From: Caryophanales bacterium UBA6768
Lineage (GTDB): Bacteria; Bacillota; Bacilli; Bacillales_D; Amphibacillaceae
Reading direction: 5' to 3'
Assembly: GCA_002453315.1 (NCBI GenBank)
Contig: DKGO01000217.1
Coordinates: 1 to 13,862 of the forward strand
Length of the DNA: 13,862 nt
The notes under the pieces are model-generated. The model did not search any database and had not been told where the DNA came from. It saw only the letters and a program-made list of their open reading frames with translations. Position 1 is the first letter of the stretch. Each line of letters begins with the position of its first letter. Positions 8,243-13,862 of the stretch are shown here, piece by piece. Position numbers and translations under genes: made by a program.

Positions 8243-8274
8243 AAAAAAGCCTCCATCCAATAGAAAGGACGAGG
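8243..8274 (-). terminator. Intrinsic terminator of the promoter-proximal T-box (attenuator 1)
   Basis: CCTCGTCC and GGATGGAGG form an eight-pair stem with one bulged base (one G-U pair) around the loop TTTCTATT, followed by CTTTTTTAT. CCTTT within the loop side can pair with AAAGG before the T-box sequence as antiterminator. The stem is shorter and less regular than that of the second attenuator. Confidence 0.85.
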
Positions 8275-8510
8275 ATTTCGCGGTACCACCTTTGTTAGCT
8301 ACTTATAGCTCACTTCAGTAAACAAATGATGTGATAATCACTTGTTATCCCTGTGTAACGGTAGGGTATACCGTCAAAGCCTACTCCAATCATTGTTTCG
8401 GTTTGATGCTCCAAAGTCCATTCATCGATGAAGGATACTAGATTCCAGCAACCTCTAGCTCTCTATAATCCATTTTCAGTCGACTACTATTCTTTTTCAA
8501 CGCACTATTT
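8243..8510 (-). promoter_or_regulatory. T-box riboswitch 1 (Trp, UGG specifier), promoter-proximal
   Basis: This is the first of two tRNA-dependent attenuators in the trp leader. On the minus strand it has the distal stem I element AGAGAGCTAGAGGTTGCTGG (about 8446-8465), the specifier region GATGAATGGACTTTGGAG with UGG at 8420-8418, and the near-consensus T-box AAAGGTGGTACCGCG (8279-8293) before the terminator. The specifier is Trp, as in element 2. The UGGN base is U, so pairing with a G73 discriminator would be a G-U wobble instead of a G-C pair. The transcript should start about ten bases upstream, near 8519. Tandem Trp T-boxes ahead of trp genes are established in some Bacillus species; here they replace any visible TRAP-type leader. 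Confidence 0.94.
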
Positions 8511-8525
8511 ATATGATTAGCAAAC

Positions 8526-8554
8526 ATAATATCGTATAATTGAAAATATGTCAA
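8526..8554 (-). promoter_or_regulatory. SigA promoter of the trp operon
   Basis: On the minus strand a consensus -35 TTGACA (8554-8549) and a near-consensus -10 TATTAT (8531-8526) are separated by exactly 17 bases. It stands directly upstream of T-box 1 and would start a leader of roughly 630 bases ahead of trpE. With so strong a promoter, control is expected to rest mainly on the two attenuators. No separate operator is visible. Confidence 0.88.
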
Positions 8555-8704
8555 GTAGGCATTCTTATTATTGGAAAAATTTAATAAAATGAACAAGGGA
8601 ATAGGGCTATCTGGTGCAGATTCGGTGATATCCACTTTTTTGATAACATTTTTATTTTGTCAAATTGCTTAAAATCTCGACGTGAATGATTTAAATAAAA
8701 GTAA

Positions 8705-8729
8705 AACCTATCTTGGAAAAAGATAGGTT
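8705..8729 (-). terminator. Terminator of the nitroreductase gene
   Basis: AACCTATCTT and AAGATAGGTT form a perfect 10-bp stem with a five-base loop directly after the nitroreductase stop codon. On the minus strand the second arm is followed by TTACTTTTATTT. It separates the nitroreductase transcript from the trp promoter about 150 bases further on. Confidence 0.8.
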
Positions 8730-8735
8730 CAGCAT

Positions 8736-9296
8736 TTAATCTTCATAAGTTATAAATTTATCATCTAATGGGATTCGGTCTTTTATTAATGGTTGTCTTT
8801 CAAAGTATCCTAAATGAATAAAACCAACAATTTTCTCTGTATCTTTCACATCCAATATTTCTTTCACTTGTTCATCATAAATATGTGGATTCGTCTTCCA
8901 AACAACACCCAACTGTTGTTCCCATGCAAGTAGCCAAAAATTTTGGATCATTGCTGAAGTAGCACCAAAGTTTTCATCCCATTGTTTTTGTAACTCAGGT
9001 TCTTCCATGATGACGACTAAAATTGCATTCGGTTCGTTTAAATAATTCTCCCGATCCTCTTGTCGATCATCAGGGTAAGTTTTAGCTACCTTTTTGGCAA
9101 ATGAAGGCAACTTATCCTTTTCAATAAATATAAACCGCCAAGGTTGTCTCATCCCATGTGTCGGAGCCCAAATGGCATCTTCTAACAAAGAGCGGACGAC
9201 AGATTCTTCAACCTTTTTATCTGTATAGCCTTTTTTTACGGCTCTGCGCTGCCTAATAATAGTAGCGAGGGAAGAAAGTTCGTTGTTTTTTGTCAT
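8736..9296 (-). CDS. Nitroreductase family protein, putative NAD(P)H-dependent FMN oxidoreductase
   Basis: The 186-residue protein is of the single-domain nitroreductase type. The N-terminal IIRQRRAVKKGYTDKKVEESVVRSLLEDAIWAPTHGMRQPWRFIFI shows the FMN-phosphate binding Arg pair (RQRRAV) and the APTHGMRQPWRF loop; the centre has GATSAMIQNFWLLAWEQQLGVVWKT, and the C-terminal part has VGFIHLGY, the usual FMN-contact segment. Such proteins are cytoplasmic, dimeric flavoproteins that reduce nitro-compounds, quinones or other acceptors; the natural substrate is not determined. The frame can be extended to a TTG at 9305, but I take the ATG at 9296, nine bases after a GGGGG stretch, as start. It is monocistronic, with its own promoter and terminator, and divergent from the PfoR-like gene. 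Confidence 0.9.
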   Translation of the reverse strand: MTKNNELSSLATIIRQRRAVKKGYTDKKVEESVVRSLLEDAIWAPTHGMRQPWRFIFIEKDKLPSFAKKVAKTYPDDRQEDRENYLNEPNAILVVIMEEPELQKQWDENFGATSAMIQNFWLLAWEQQLGVVWKTNPHIYDEQVKEILDVKDTEKIVGFIHLGYFERQPLIKDRIPLDDKFITYED

Positions 9297-9341
9297 GATT
9301 GTCAACCCCCAAAAATATGTTAATTAAAATGAACCACTCAA

Positions 9342-9370
9342 AGTATAGCGAAAAAATCGATGAATAGCAA
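9342..9370 (-). promoter_or_regulatory. Promoter of the nitroreductase gene
   Basis: On the minus strand TTGCTA and TATACT are 17 bases apart, with the -10 about 45 bases upstream of the start codon. The match is four and five of six bases respectively. It is the best candidate in the divergent gap on this strand. Confidence 0.6.
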
Positions 9371-9434
9371 ATGACTGGTAATACGACAAGGCAACTTATA
9401 AAACTTTTTAGTGACAAGACAGGTGTAAAATTAG

Positions 9435-9463
9435 TTGTATATCCAAAATAAAACTGTTACAAT
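9435..9463 (+). promoter_or_regulatory. Probable promoter of the PfoR-like membrane protein gene
   Basis: TTGTAT and TACAAT lie 17 bases apart, and the -10 is preceded by TGT, an extended -10 (TGnTACAAT). Transcription would start near 9470, some 60 bases before the start codon, placing the palindrome at 9494-9513 in the early transcribed region. Confidence 0.55.
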
Positions 9464-9493
9464 TAATCAGTAATTATTTTATTTTTCATAGAC

Positions 9494-9513
9494 TATGTGA
9501 AAAGCTTCACATA
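9494..9513 (+). promoter_or_regulatory. Palindromic operator candidate of Fnr/CRP or Rex type
   Basis: TATGTGAA and TTCACATA form a perfect 8-bp palindrome around AAGC. The core TGTGA-N6-TCACA is the CRP/FNR-family half-site arrangement, and TGTGAA-N4-TTCACA also matches the inner part of the Rex box of Firmicutes (TTGTGAA-N4-TTCACAA) except for the outermost base on each side. It lies 17 bases before the start codon of the PfoR-like gene, downstream of the likely -10, a position suited to repression. It could instead form a small hairpin in the mRNA leader. The identity of the regulator is inference. Confidence 0.5.
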
Positions 9514-9530
9514 TAAAACGGGAGGAAATC

Positions 9531-10547
9531 ATGGTATCATTTTTAAGCAAAAAGGGAGTTACACTTTCACCAAGGGAATATTTTATTACAGCATTATCAT
9601 ATATGGCATTGGGTCTTTTTTCATCACTTATTATGGGACTGATAATTAAAACAATTGGTCAACAGCTTAACATTGAATCATTTATTGAAATGGGTTCGTT
9701 TGCGATGGAACCAAAAATAATGGGAGGGGCGATTGGTGTTGCGATCGCATATGGATTAAAAGCTCCACCGTTAGTATTGTTTTCAGCCTTATTTGCTGGA
9801 GCATTTGGTGCTGAATTAGGTGGTCCAGCAGCAAGTTATGTCGCAGTCATATTTGCAACAGAAATAGGAAAGATATTTTACAAGCTTACGAGAGTAGATA
9901 TCATTGTGACACCTTTTATTACAATTGCTGTCGGATTTTTTACTGGGAAGTTCATCGGGATTCCCATTAATACGATGATGGTTTGGTTTGGTGAAGTTAT
10001 TAACTGGTCAACCATGCAACGTCCCTTTATTATGGGAATTCTTGTTGCCGTTCTCATGGGATGGGCATTAACAGCCCCGATTTCAAGTGCAGCAATTGCT
10101 TTTATGCTGTCATTAGATGGATTAGCTGCCGGAGCTGCTGTCATCGGTTGTTCAGCGCAAATGGTCGGATTTGCAGTGTCAAGTTATCGGGAAAATGGTT
10201 TTGGTGGTTTATTAGCCCAAGGAATTGGAACATCAATGCTTCAGGTGCCAAATATAATTAAAAAGCCAATCATTCTGATTCCTCCAACTTTAGCTAGTAT
10301 CATCATTGCTCCAATCGGGACAGTTTGGCTTCAAATGACGAATAATGAAGCGGGAGCGGGAATGGGAACAAGTGGTTTTGTCGGCCAAATTATGGCCTTT
10401 GAAACGATGGGATTCACGATGCCTGTTCTGTGGTCGGTGGTCGCGCTACACATCGTTGCCCCTGCTGTAATTAGCTTAATTTTTTCAGAATTATTTAGAA
10501 AAATGAAATGGATTAATCATGGAGATATGACAATCCATTATGAATAA
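9531..10547 (+). CDS. PfoR-like PTS EIIC-type membrane protein (PTS_EIIC_2 family)
   Basis: The 338-residue protein is hydrophobic throughout, with roughly eight to ten predicted membrane helices and glycine-rich turns such as FAGAFGAELGGPAASYVAVIFATEIGK and GLAAGAAVIGCSAQMVGFAVSSYRENGFGGLLAQGIGTSMLQVPNI. This pattern matches the family annotated as PTS EIIC or as PfoR, named after the perfringolysin O regulator of Clostridium perfringens. No EIIA or EIIB phosphotransfer domain is fused and none is encoded nearby, so it is not a complete PTS permease as it stands. It may transport or sense an unknown compound. The start is firm: GGGAGG is six bases before the ATG. The gene appears monocistronic and divergent from the nitroreductase gene. 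Confidence 0.8.
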   Translation: MVSFLSKKGVTLSPREYFITALSYMALGLFSSLIMGLIIKTIGQQLNIESFIEMGSFAMEPKIMGGAIGVAIAYGLKAPPLVLFSALFAGAFGAELGGPAASYVAVIFATEIGKIFYKLTRVDIIVTPFITIAVGFFTGKFIGIPINTMMVWFGEVINWSTMQRPFIMGILVAVLMGWALTAPISSAAIAFMLSLDGLAAGAAVIGCSAQMVGFAVSSYRENGFGGLLAQGIGTSMLQVPNIIKKPIILIPPTLASIIIAPIGTVWLQMTNNEAGAGMGTSGFVGQIMAFETMGFTMPVLWSVVALHIVAPAVISLIFSELFRKMKWINHGDMTIHYE

Positions 10548-10715
10548 TAGCCATACTCCTAATTTTATTATAAACTTTCATTGGTACTTCATAGCGAAAT
10601 AAGTTAAACTGAAGGTAGTATTTATAGGTAATTTAACAAGAATTTACCTCATAAAAAGATATTATTTTTGGATGAATTATTAAAGAGATAACTAAGTAAT
10701 TAGGAGGTTTTTTTC

Positions 10716-11168
10716 ATGGATGATTTTATGAAACGGGCTGTTCAAATTGCGGCTGATAATGTGAGAGAGGGTGGCGAACCGTTCGGTGCCGTGTTGGTAA
10801 AGGATGGAGAGATTATCGCAGAAGGTGTCAATGAGTTACACAAAAAATACGATGTCAGTGGTCATGCAGAACTAGTTGCGATTAGAAAAGCACAGGAAAA
10901 ACTACAAACTCATGACTTAACAGGTTTTACAATGTATGCGAGTGGTGAACCGTGTCCAATGTGCTTAACATCAATGTATAACTCGAACATTATGGATGCT
11001 TATTATTGTGCCTCTATTGAAGAAACTGCAGAAGCGGGTTTAGGTGCATCGGTTATCATTTATAGTGATTTAAAAAAACCTAACGAGGAAAGAAAATTAG
11101 CAATGAAACATATGCCGTTAGAAAAAGGTATGGAAAATCCAATGCAAATGTGGAAAGAACGGAGTTAA
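10716..11168 (+). CDS. Nucleoside deaminase of the cytidine deaminase-like superfamily, guanine-deaminase-like
   Basis: The 150-residue protein has the zinc-dependent deaminase signature: GHAELVAIRKA with His50 and the proton-shuttling Glu52, and EPCPMCLTSMY with Cys80 and Cys83. PFGAVLVKDGEIIAEGVN (22-39) is the preceding substrate-binding strand-turn. The C-terminal half (AEAGLGASVIIYSDLKKPNEERKLAMKHMPLEKGMENPMQMW) resembles B. subtilis GuaD more than the tRNA adenosine deaminase TadA, so deamination of guanine or a related purine/pyrimidine is likely; the exact substrate is not proven. One difference from the usual TSCEPCPMC is Gly77 for the Cys ahead of EPC. A strong AGGAGG stands eight bases before the ATG. 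The stop is followed after one base by the next ATG, so the two genes form an operon. Confidence 0.85.
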   Translation: MDDFMKRAVQIAADNVREGGEPFGAVLVKDGEIIAEGVNELHKKYDVSGHAELVAIRKAQEKLQTHDLTGFTMYASGEPCPMCLTSMYNSNIMDAYYCASIEETAEAGLGASVIIYSDLKKPNEERKLAMKHMPLEKGMENPMQMWKERS

Positions 11169-11169
11169 T

Positions 11170-12051
11170 ATGAGCCATATTGATAAATTGACTCAAATTG
11201 CTAAAGTTGCCTCAGAGAACGGAAGAGATTACTCAAAGGTAATTAATGTAAAGCCCATTCAAGGTGGCTCTATTAATGAAGCCTATTATGTTCAAACAGA
11301 AGAAGCCGAATACTTTATGAAATTTCACCCAGAATCACCGAAAGGTTTTTTTAAAAGTGAAGCAATTGGTTTAAGAATAATTAAAGAAACTGGAACAATT
11401 TCTGTACCAAACTACTTGTCCTATTCGGACCAACCTGGGAATGCATTTTTATTATTAGAGTGGATTAATGGCAAAAAAGTTTCCCAAACAGAAGAGATAT
11501 TTGGTCAAAAGTTAGCTGAATTGCATCAGACTTTTGGTCCCATGCACGGCTTCAAAGAGGACACTTATATCGGGCTATTGCCACAACCTAATGAATTGAA
11601 AGCGAATTGGCTAGAATACTATCGGGATTTTCGTTTACAATCACAACTTAATCAAGGGATTGAAAATGGATTAATTGATGGTCAACGTCGCCAACGAATG
11701 GAAACGTTGTTAGGACGACTAGATGAGTGGATACCACGATTTGTCGAACCATCACACTTACACGGAGACTTGTATAACGGGAATTGGATTGTTGGCCCTG
11801 GTGGAGCACCGTACTTAGTAGACCCATCATTCTTATTTGGTGACCGCCATTTTGAGATTGCCTTTTCAGAATTATTCGGGGGCTTACCAAAGAAATTTTA
11901 TGAATCATATCACGAGAGTTTCCCATTAAGAGAAGATTATGAAGACATCAAGGAACTATATCAATTATATTATTTATTAGCTCATTTAAATCTTTTTGGG
12001 GAAAGCTATGGAAGTAGTGTCGATCACATATTGGCGAAATATGTCGATTGA
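11170..12051 (+). CDS. Fructosamine kinase family protein (phosphotransferase fold)
   Basis: The 293-residue protein has the aminoglycoside-phosphotransferase/protein-kinase-like fold of the fructosamine-3-kinase family. Visible marks are the glycine-rich GGSINEAYYV (32-41), an ATP-binding lysine in YFMKFHPE (Lys51), Glu64 in FKSEAIG, LLLEWINGK at the hinge, the catalytic loop HLHGDLYNGNWIV with Asp200 and Asn205, and the metal-binding LVDPSFLFGDRHFEIAFSELFGG with Asp218. Family members phosphorylate fructosamines and ribulosamines on glycated proteins or small molecules, which then break down spontaneously and release the amine. It starts one base after the deaminase stop with GGAG inside that gene's end, indicating coupled translation. 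The substrate in this organism is unknown. Confidence 0.88.
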   Translation: MSHIDKLTQIAKVASENGRDYSKVINVKPIQGGSINEAYYVQTEEAEYFMKFHPESPKGFFKSEAIGLRIIKETGTISVPNYLSYSDQPGNAFLLLEWINGKKVSQTEEIFGQKLAELHQTFGPMHGFKEDTYIGLLPQPNELKANWLEYYRDFRLQSQLNQGIENGLIDGQRRQRMETLLGRLDEWIPRFVEPSHLHGDLYNGNWIVGPGGAPYLVDPSFLFGDRHFEIAFSELFGGLPKKFYESYHESFPLREDYEDIKELYQLYYLLAHLNLFGESYGSSVDHILAKYVD

Positions 12052-12137
12052 TGATAATAGTGCCTTATATCACACCTCCAAAAGTTGAATTACGCTATAT
12101 TAATGTAGTAGACTAATATCAGCTTGGGGGGTTTTTT

Positions 12138-12590
12138 ATGTCTTTTTATCAATTCTTGTTATTTGTGCATATTTTCTCGGCAATTTTAGGACTAGGTCCT
12201 GGTTTTGTCATGATCTATATCGTAACGAATGCAAAAACGTTACCGCAATTAAAGCATGCTTATGCTATCCGTAAAAGAATCCATGTGTTTGTAATGGTCG
12301 GTGGGACCTTATTGTTAGTGACTGGTATTATGATGGGGTTGTTAAATACGGCTTTATTCAAACAAGGATGGTATATCATCAGCTTCATTCTATACTTAAT
12401 TGCTTTAGGAGCAGGTCCCGTCATTTTATCACCAAAATCAAAACCAGTAAAACAGTTGTTAGCAAATGCAACAGGGGAGAAAATTCCGCCAGAATATTTT
12501 CCTTTAGCAAAGTCAGTCTTTTTTTATGAAAGAATAACAAACGTCATATTTTTAATTATCATCGCTTTAATGATATTGAAACCTTTTTAA
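12138..12590 (+). CDS. DUF2269-like four-helix integral membrane protein
   Basis: The 150-residue protein shows four hydrophobic helices at about residues 5-29, 48-69, 77-97 and 130-148. The first helix carries HIFSAILGLGPGFVMIYIV with a conserved-looking His11 and a GLGPG turn; the second begins with RIHVFVMVGGTLLLVTGIMMGLL containing a second His49. This four-helix, His-containing layout fits the predicted integral membrane family DUF2269, whose function is unknown. The ribosome binding region GGGGGG is eight bases upstream of the ATG. The stop is only 14 bases before the MBL-fold gene, so both are probably one transcript. A haem-binding or redox role is possible from the His residues but is speculation. 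Confidence 0.72.
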   Translation: MSFYQFLLFVHIFSAILGLGPGFVMIYIVTNAKTLPQLKHAYAIRKRIHVFVMVGGTLLLVTGIMMGLLNTALFKQGWYIISFILYLIALGAGPVILSPKSKPVKQLLANATGEKIPPEYFPLAKSVFFYERITNVIFLIIIALMILKPF

Positions 12591-12604
12591 TTGAAGTTAG
12601 GTGA

Positions 12605-13402
12605 GTGTTGTTGCGAATTAACCATTTTGAAGACTTAACCCAAGCGGAAATGAAAGTATCGATGGGCGGTCAGACAATCATCGTTTCCGTCTATTTAATT
12701 GACCGGCTATTAATTGACACTGGACCGATGAGAAAACAAAAGGAATTAATTCCCTTTTTCCAACAATGGGACATGGATTATGCGATCATCACTCATCATC
12801 ATGAGGAACATAGTGGCTTGGGAAAATGGATTCGGGACAATAAACAAATTCCTATCTATATGCACGAAAAAGGGGTAGAAATTTGTTCGGAAAGATTATC
12901 AATTCCCCTTTATCGTCGATTGTTTTGGGGTAAAAGAGACCCCTTTCTTGCTAACACGATTGGAGAAATTTTTCAAACGGAAAAATATACATGGGATGTT
13001 ATTTTCACTCCTGGTCATGCTGAGGATCATATCGCTTTATACAATCGTGAAAAAGGTTGGATGTTCGGTGGGGATTTATATGTTTATCCACGGCCTAAAA
13101 GTATGTATGCATTTGAGTCATTACCAGTGATGGCACAATCGTTGAAAAAAATGTTAGCATATGATTTTTCGACTTATATTTGTATGCATGCTGGTGTGTT
13201 AAAGAATGGACGTAAAAAAATTGAAGAAAAACTTCAACATCTTCGGCAAGCAGAACAAAATATAGTAGAGTTATATAAAAAAGGGTACTCGACAAAGGAT
13301 ATAAGGAAGCAATTGTTTCCAAAACGACACATGATGCATTATGTTTCCTTTTTTGAGAGCTCACCAATGCATATGATCAATTCAGTTATTAACAATAATT
13401 AA
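12605..13402 (+). CDS. MBL-fold metallo-hydrolase with a variant zinc motif
   Basis: The 265-residue protein has the metallo-beta-lactamase fold: VSVYLIDRLLIDTGP (27-41), the metal motif THHHEEHSGLG (63-73), FTPGHAEDHIALY with His138, MFGGDLYVYP with Asp157, and CMHAGVL with His195. The C-terminal segment (about 203-240) is helical and charged, as in glyoxalase II/LACTB2-like hydrolases. The usual HxHxDH motif reads H64-x-H66-x-E68-H69, with Glu in place of the Asp that binds the second zinc. A hydrolase acting on a thioester, phosphodiester or lactone is likely, substrate unknown. The start is uncertain: GTG at 12605 immediately follows AGGTGA, while TTG at 12608 or 12611 has better spacing. 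It follows the DUF2269-like gene by 14 bases. Confidence 0.85.
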   Translation: MLLRINHFEDLTQAEMKVSMGGQTIIVSVYLIDRLLIDTGPMRKQKELIPFFQQWDMDYAIITHHHEEHSGLGKWIRDNKQIPIYMHEKGVEICSERLSIPLYRRLFWGKRDPFLANTIGEIFQTEKYTWDVIFTPGHAEDHIALYNREKGWMFGGDLYVYPRPKSMYAFESLPVMAQSLKKMLAYDFSTYICMHAGVLKNGRKKIEEKLQHLRQAEQNIVELYKKGYSTKDIRKQLFPKRHMMHYVSFFESSPMHMINSVINNN

Positions 13403-13512
13403 CATAAAGGTCGTTGTGAATAATAAGGAACATGTAAATAAATTGAGTGTTAAAATTTGTCATATATTCAGAAGAAAAATAAATGATTTTAAAAAAGTAA
13501 ATAGAAATAATT
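13403..13512 (+). other. AT-rich intergenic stretch with no recognised gene
   Basis: Between the MBL-fold hydrolase stop and the repeat array lie about 110 AT-rich bases with scattered stops in all frames. I see no clear terminator hairpin with a T-run here, so the hydrolase transcript may end within the repeat array. Confidence 0.5.
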
Positions 13513-13862
13513 GAGAAGACCGCTCACGGCTAGAGAGTCCATTTAAAGAGAAAACAGAAGCCATGAGAAGACCGCCCACGGCTAGAGAAGCCATTAAAAG
13601 GGAAAACGGAAGCCGTGAGAAGACCGCTCACGGCTAGAGAACCCATTAAATGAAAATGAAAGCCGTGATAAGACTGCTCACGGCTAGAGAATACATTAAA
13701 AAAGAAAACGGAAGCCGTGAGAAGACCGCCCACGGCTAGAGAATCCATTAAAAAAGAAAATGGAAGCCGTGAGAAGACCGCCCACGGCTAGAGAAGCCAT
13801 TAAAAGGGAAAACGGATGCCGTGAGAAGACCGCTCACGGTTAGAGAGTCCATTTAAAGAGAA
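13513..13862. repeat. Tandem array of ~52-bp units with hairpin-forming junctions, continues past the right edge
   Basis: Seven units begin at 13513, 13565, 13617, 13667, 13719, 13771 and 13823; five are 52 bases, the third is 50, and the last is cut by the window end after 40. Each starts with GAGAAGACCGCYCACGGCTAG (one unit GATAAGACTG) and ends AA-CGGAAGCCGT or a close variant. The end of one unit and the start of the next form an inverted repeat, AGCCGTGAG - loop - CTCACGGCT, in the best copies 9 bp with a 7-base loop. In the copies reading CCCACGGCT one A-C mismatch remains. On the minus strand the hairpins are followed by T-rich TCCGTTTTCTTTTT. Fifty-two is not a multiple of three and no ribosome binding site is seen, so this is not a repeat protein gene. 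Confidence 0.93.

Noticed and set aside
8438..8635. 65-residue minus-strand open frame upstream of the trp genes, a possible leader peptide
   Set aside because: It overlaps the trp promoter and stem I of T-box 1, and its start lies upstream of the promoter's -35, so it cannot be translated from the trp transcript; it lacks a Trp-codon cluster.
10626..10649. AGGTAA/TTACCT short stem between the PfoR-like and deaminase genes
   Set aside because: Only six pairs with a 12-base loop and no T-tract directly after; insufficient to call a terminator or riboswitch.
13530..13748. Open frame on the minus strand through the repeat array with recurring SLAV-GLLTASVF peptides
   Set aside because: The unit length of 52 is not a multiple of three, so the frame rotates between units; the similarity is a by-product of DNA repetition and there is no credible ribosome binding site.
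13513..13862. CRISPR-like array
   Set aside because: The would-be spacers are near-identical between units, there are no cas genes, and the palindrome lies across unit junctions of a plain tandem repeat.

Overview
The window reads as chromosomal DNA of a low-GC, Gram-positive, endospore-former-type Firmicute, most likely a member of the Bacillaceae. The evidence is its AT-rich composition, strong AGGAGG-type ribosome binding sites, tRNA-dependent T-box leaders, TTG/GTG start codons and the gene families present. No phage, insertion sequence, plasmid or CRISPR signature is visible. I cannot name the species.

Layout. (1) Positions 1-1204, plus strand: the 3' end of a membrane protein, probably an ABC-2 type transporter permease, followed by a sensor histidine kinase. 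This looks like the tail of a transporter/two-component locus that continues to the left. (2) 1337-1789, plus strand: a GNAT acetyltransferase. (3) 1996-8554, minus strand: a complete tryptophan operon, promoter - two tandem T-box riboswitches - trpE-trpD-trpC-trpF-trpB-trpA, tightly packed and ending near a 10-bp inverted repeat. No trpG lies in the operon, so TrpE must borrow a glutamine amidotransferase subunit from elsewhere (in B. subtilis this is PabA). Both T-boxes carry a UGG (Trp) specifier, so the operon should be read when tRNA-Trp is uncharged. (4) 8736-9296, minus strand: a nitroreductase-family flavoprotein with its own promoter and hairpin terminator. (5) 9531-10547, plus strand: an orphan PfoR-like PTS EIIC-type membrane protein whose leader holds an Fnr/Rex-like palindrome. 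(6) 10716-12051, plus strand: a guanine-deaminase-like nucleoside deaminase adjoining a fructosamine-kinase-family kinase. (7) 12138-13402, plus strand: a DUF2269-like four-helix membrane protein and an MBL-fold hydrolase with an unusual zinc motif. (8) 13513-13862 (window edge): a tandem array of about 52-bp units, each junction able to form a hairpin.

The best-understood unit is the trp operon: chorismate to anthranilate (TrpE plus an external amidotransferase), then TrpD, TrpF, TrpC and the TrpAB synthase. The rest is ordinary accessory chromosome. I do not see a convincing new defence or mobile system. The items most worth a second look are the differing discriminator-pairing base in the two Trp T-boxes, the 52-bp hairpin array, the palindrome in front of the PfoR-like gene, and the deaminase/fructosamine-kinase pair.
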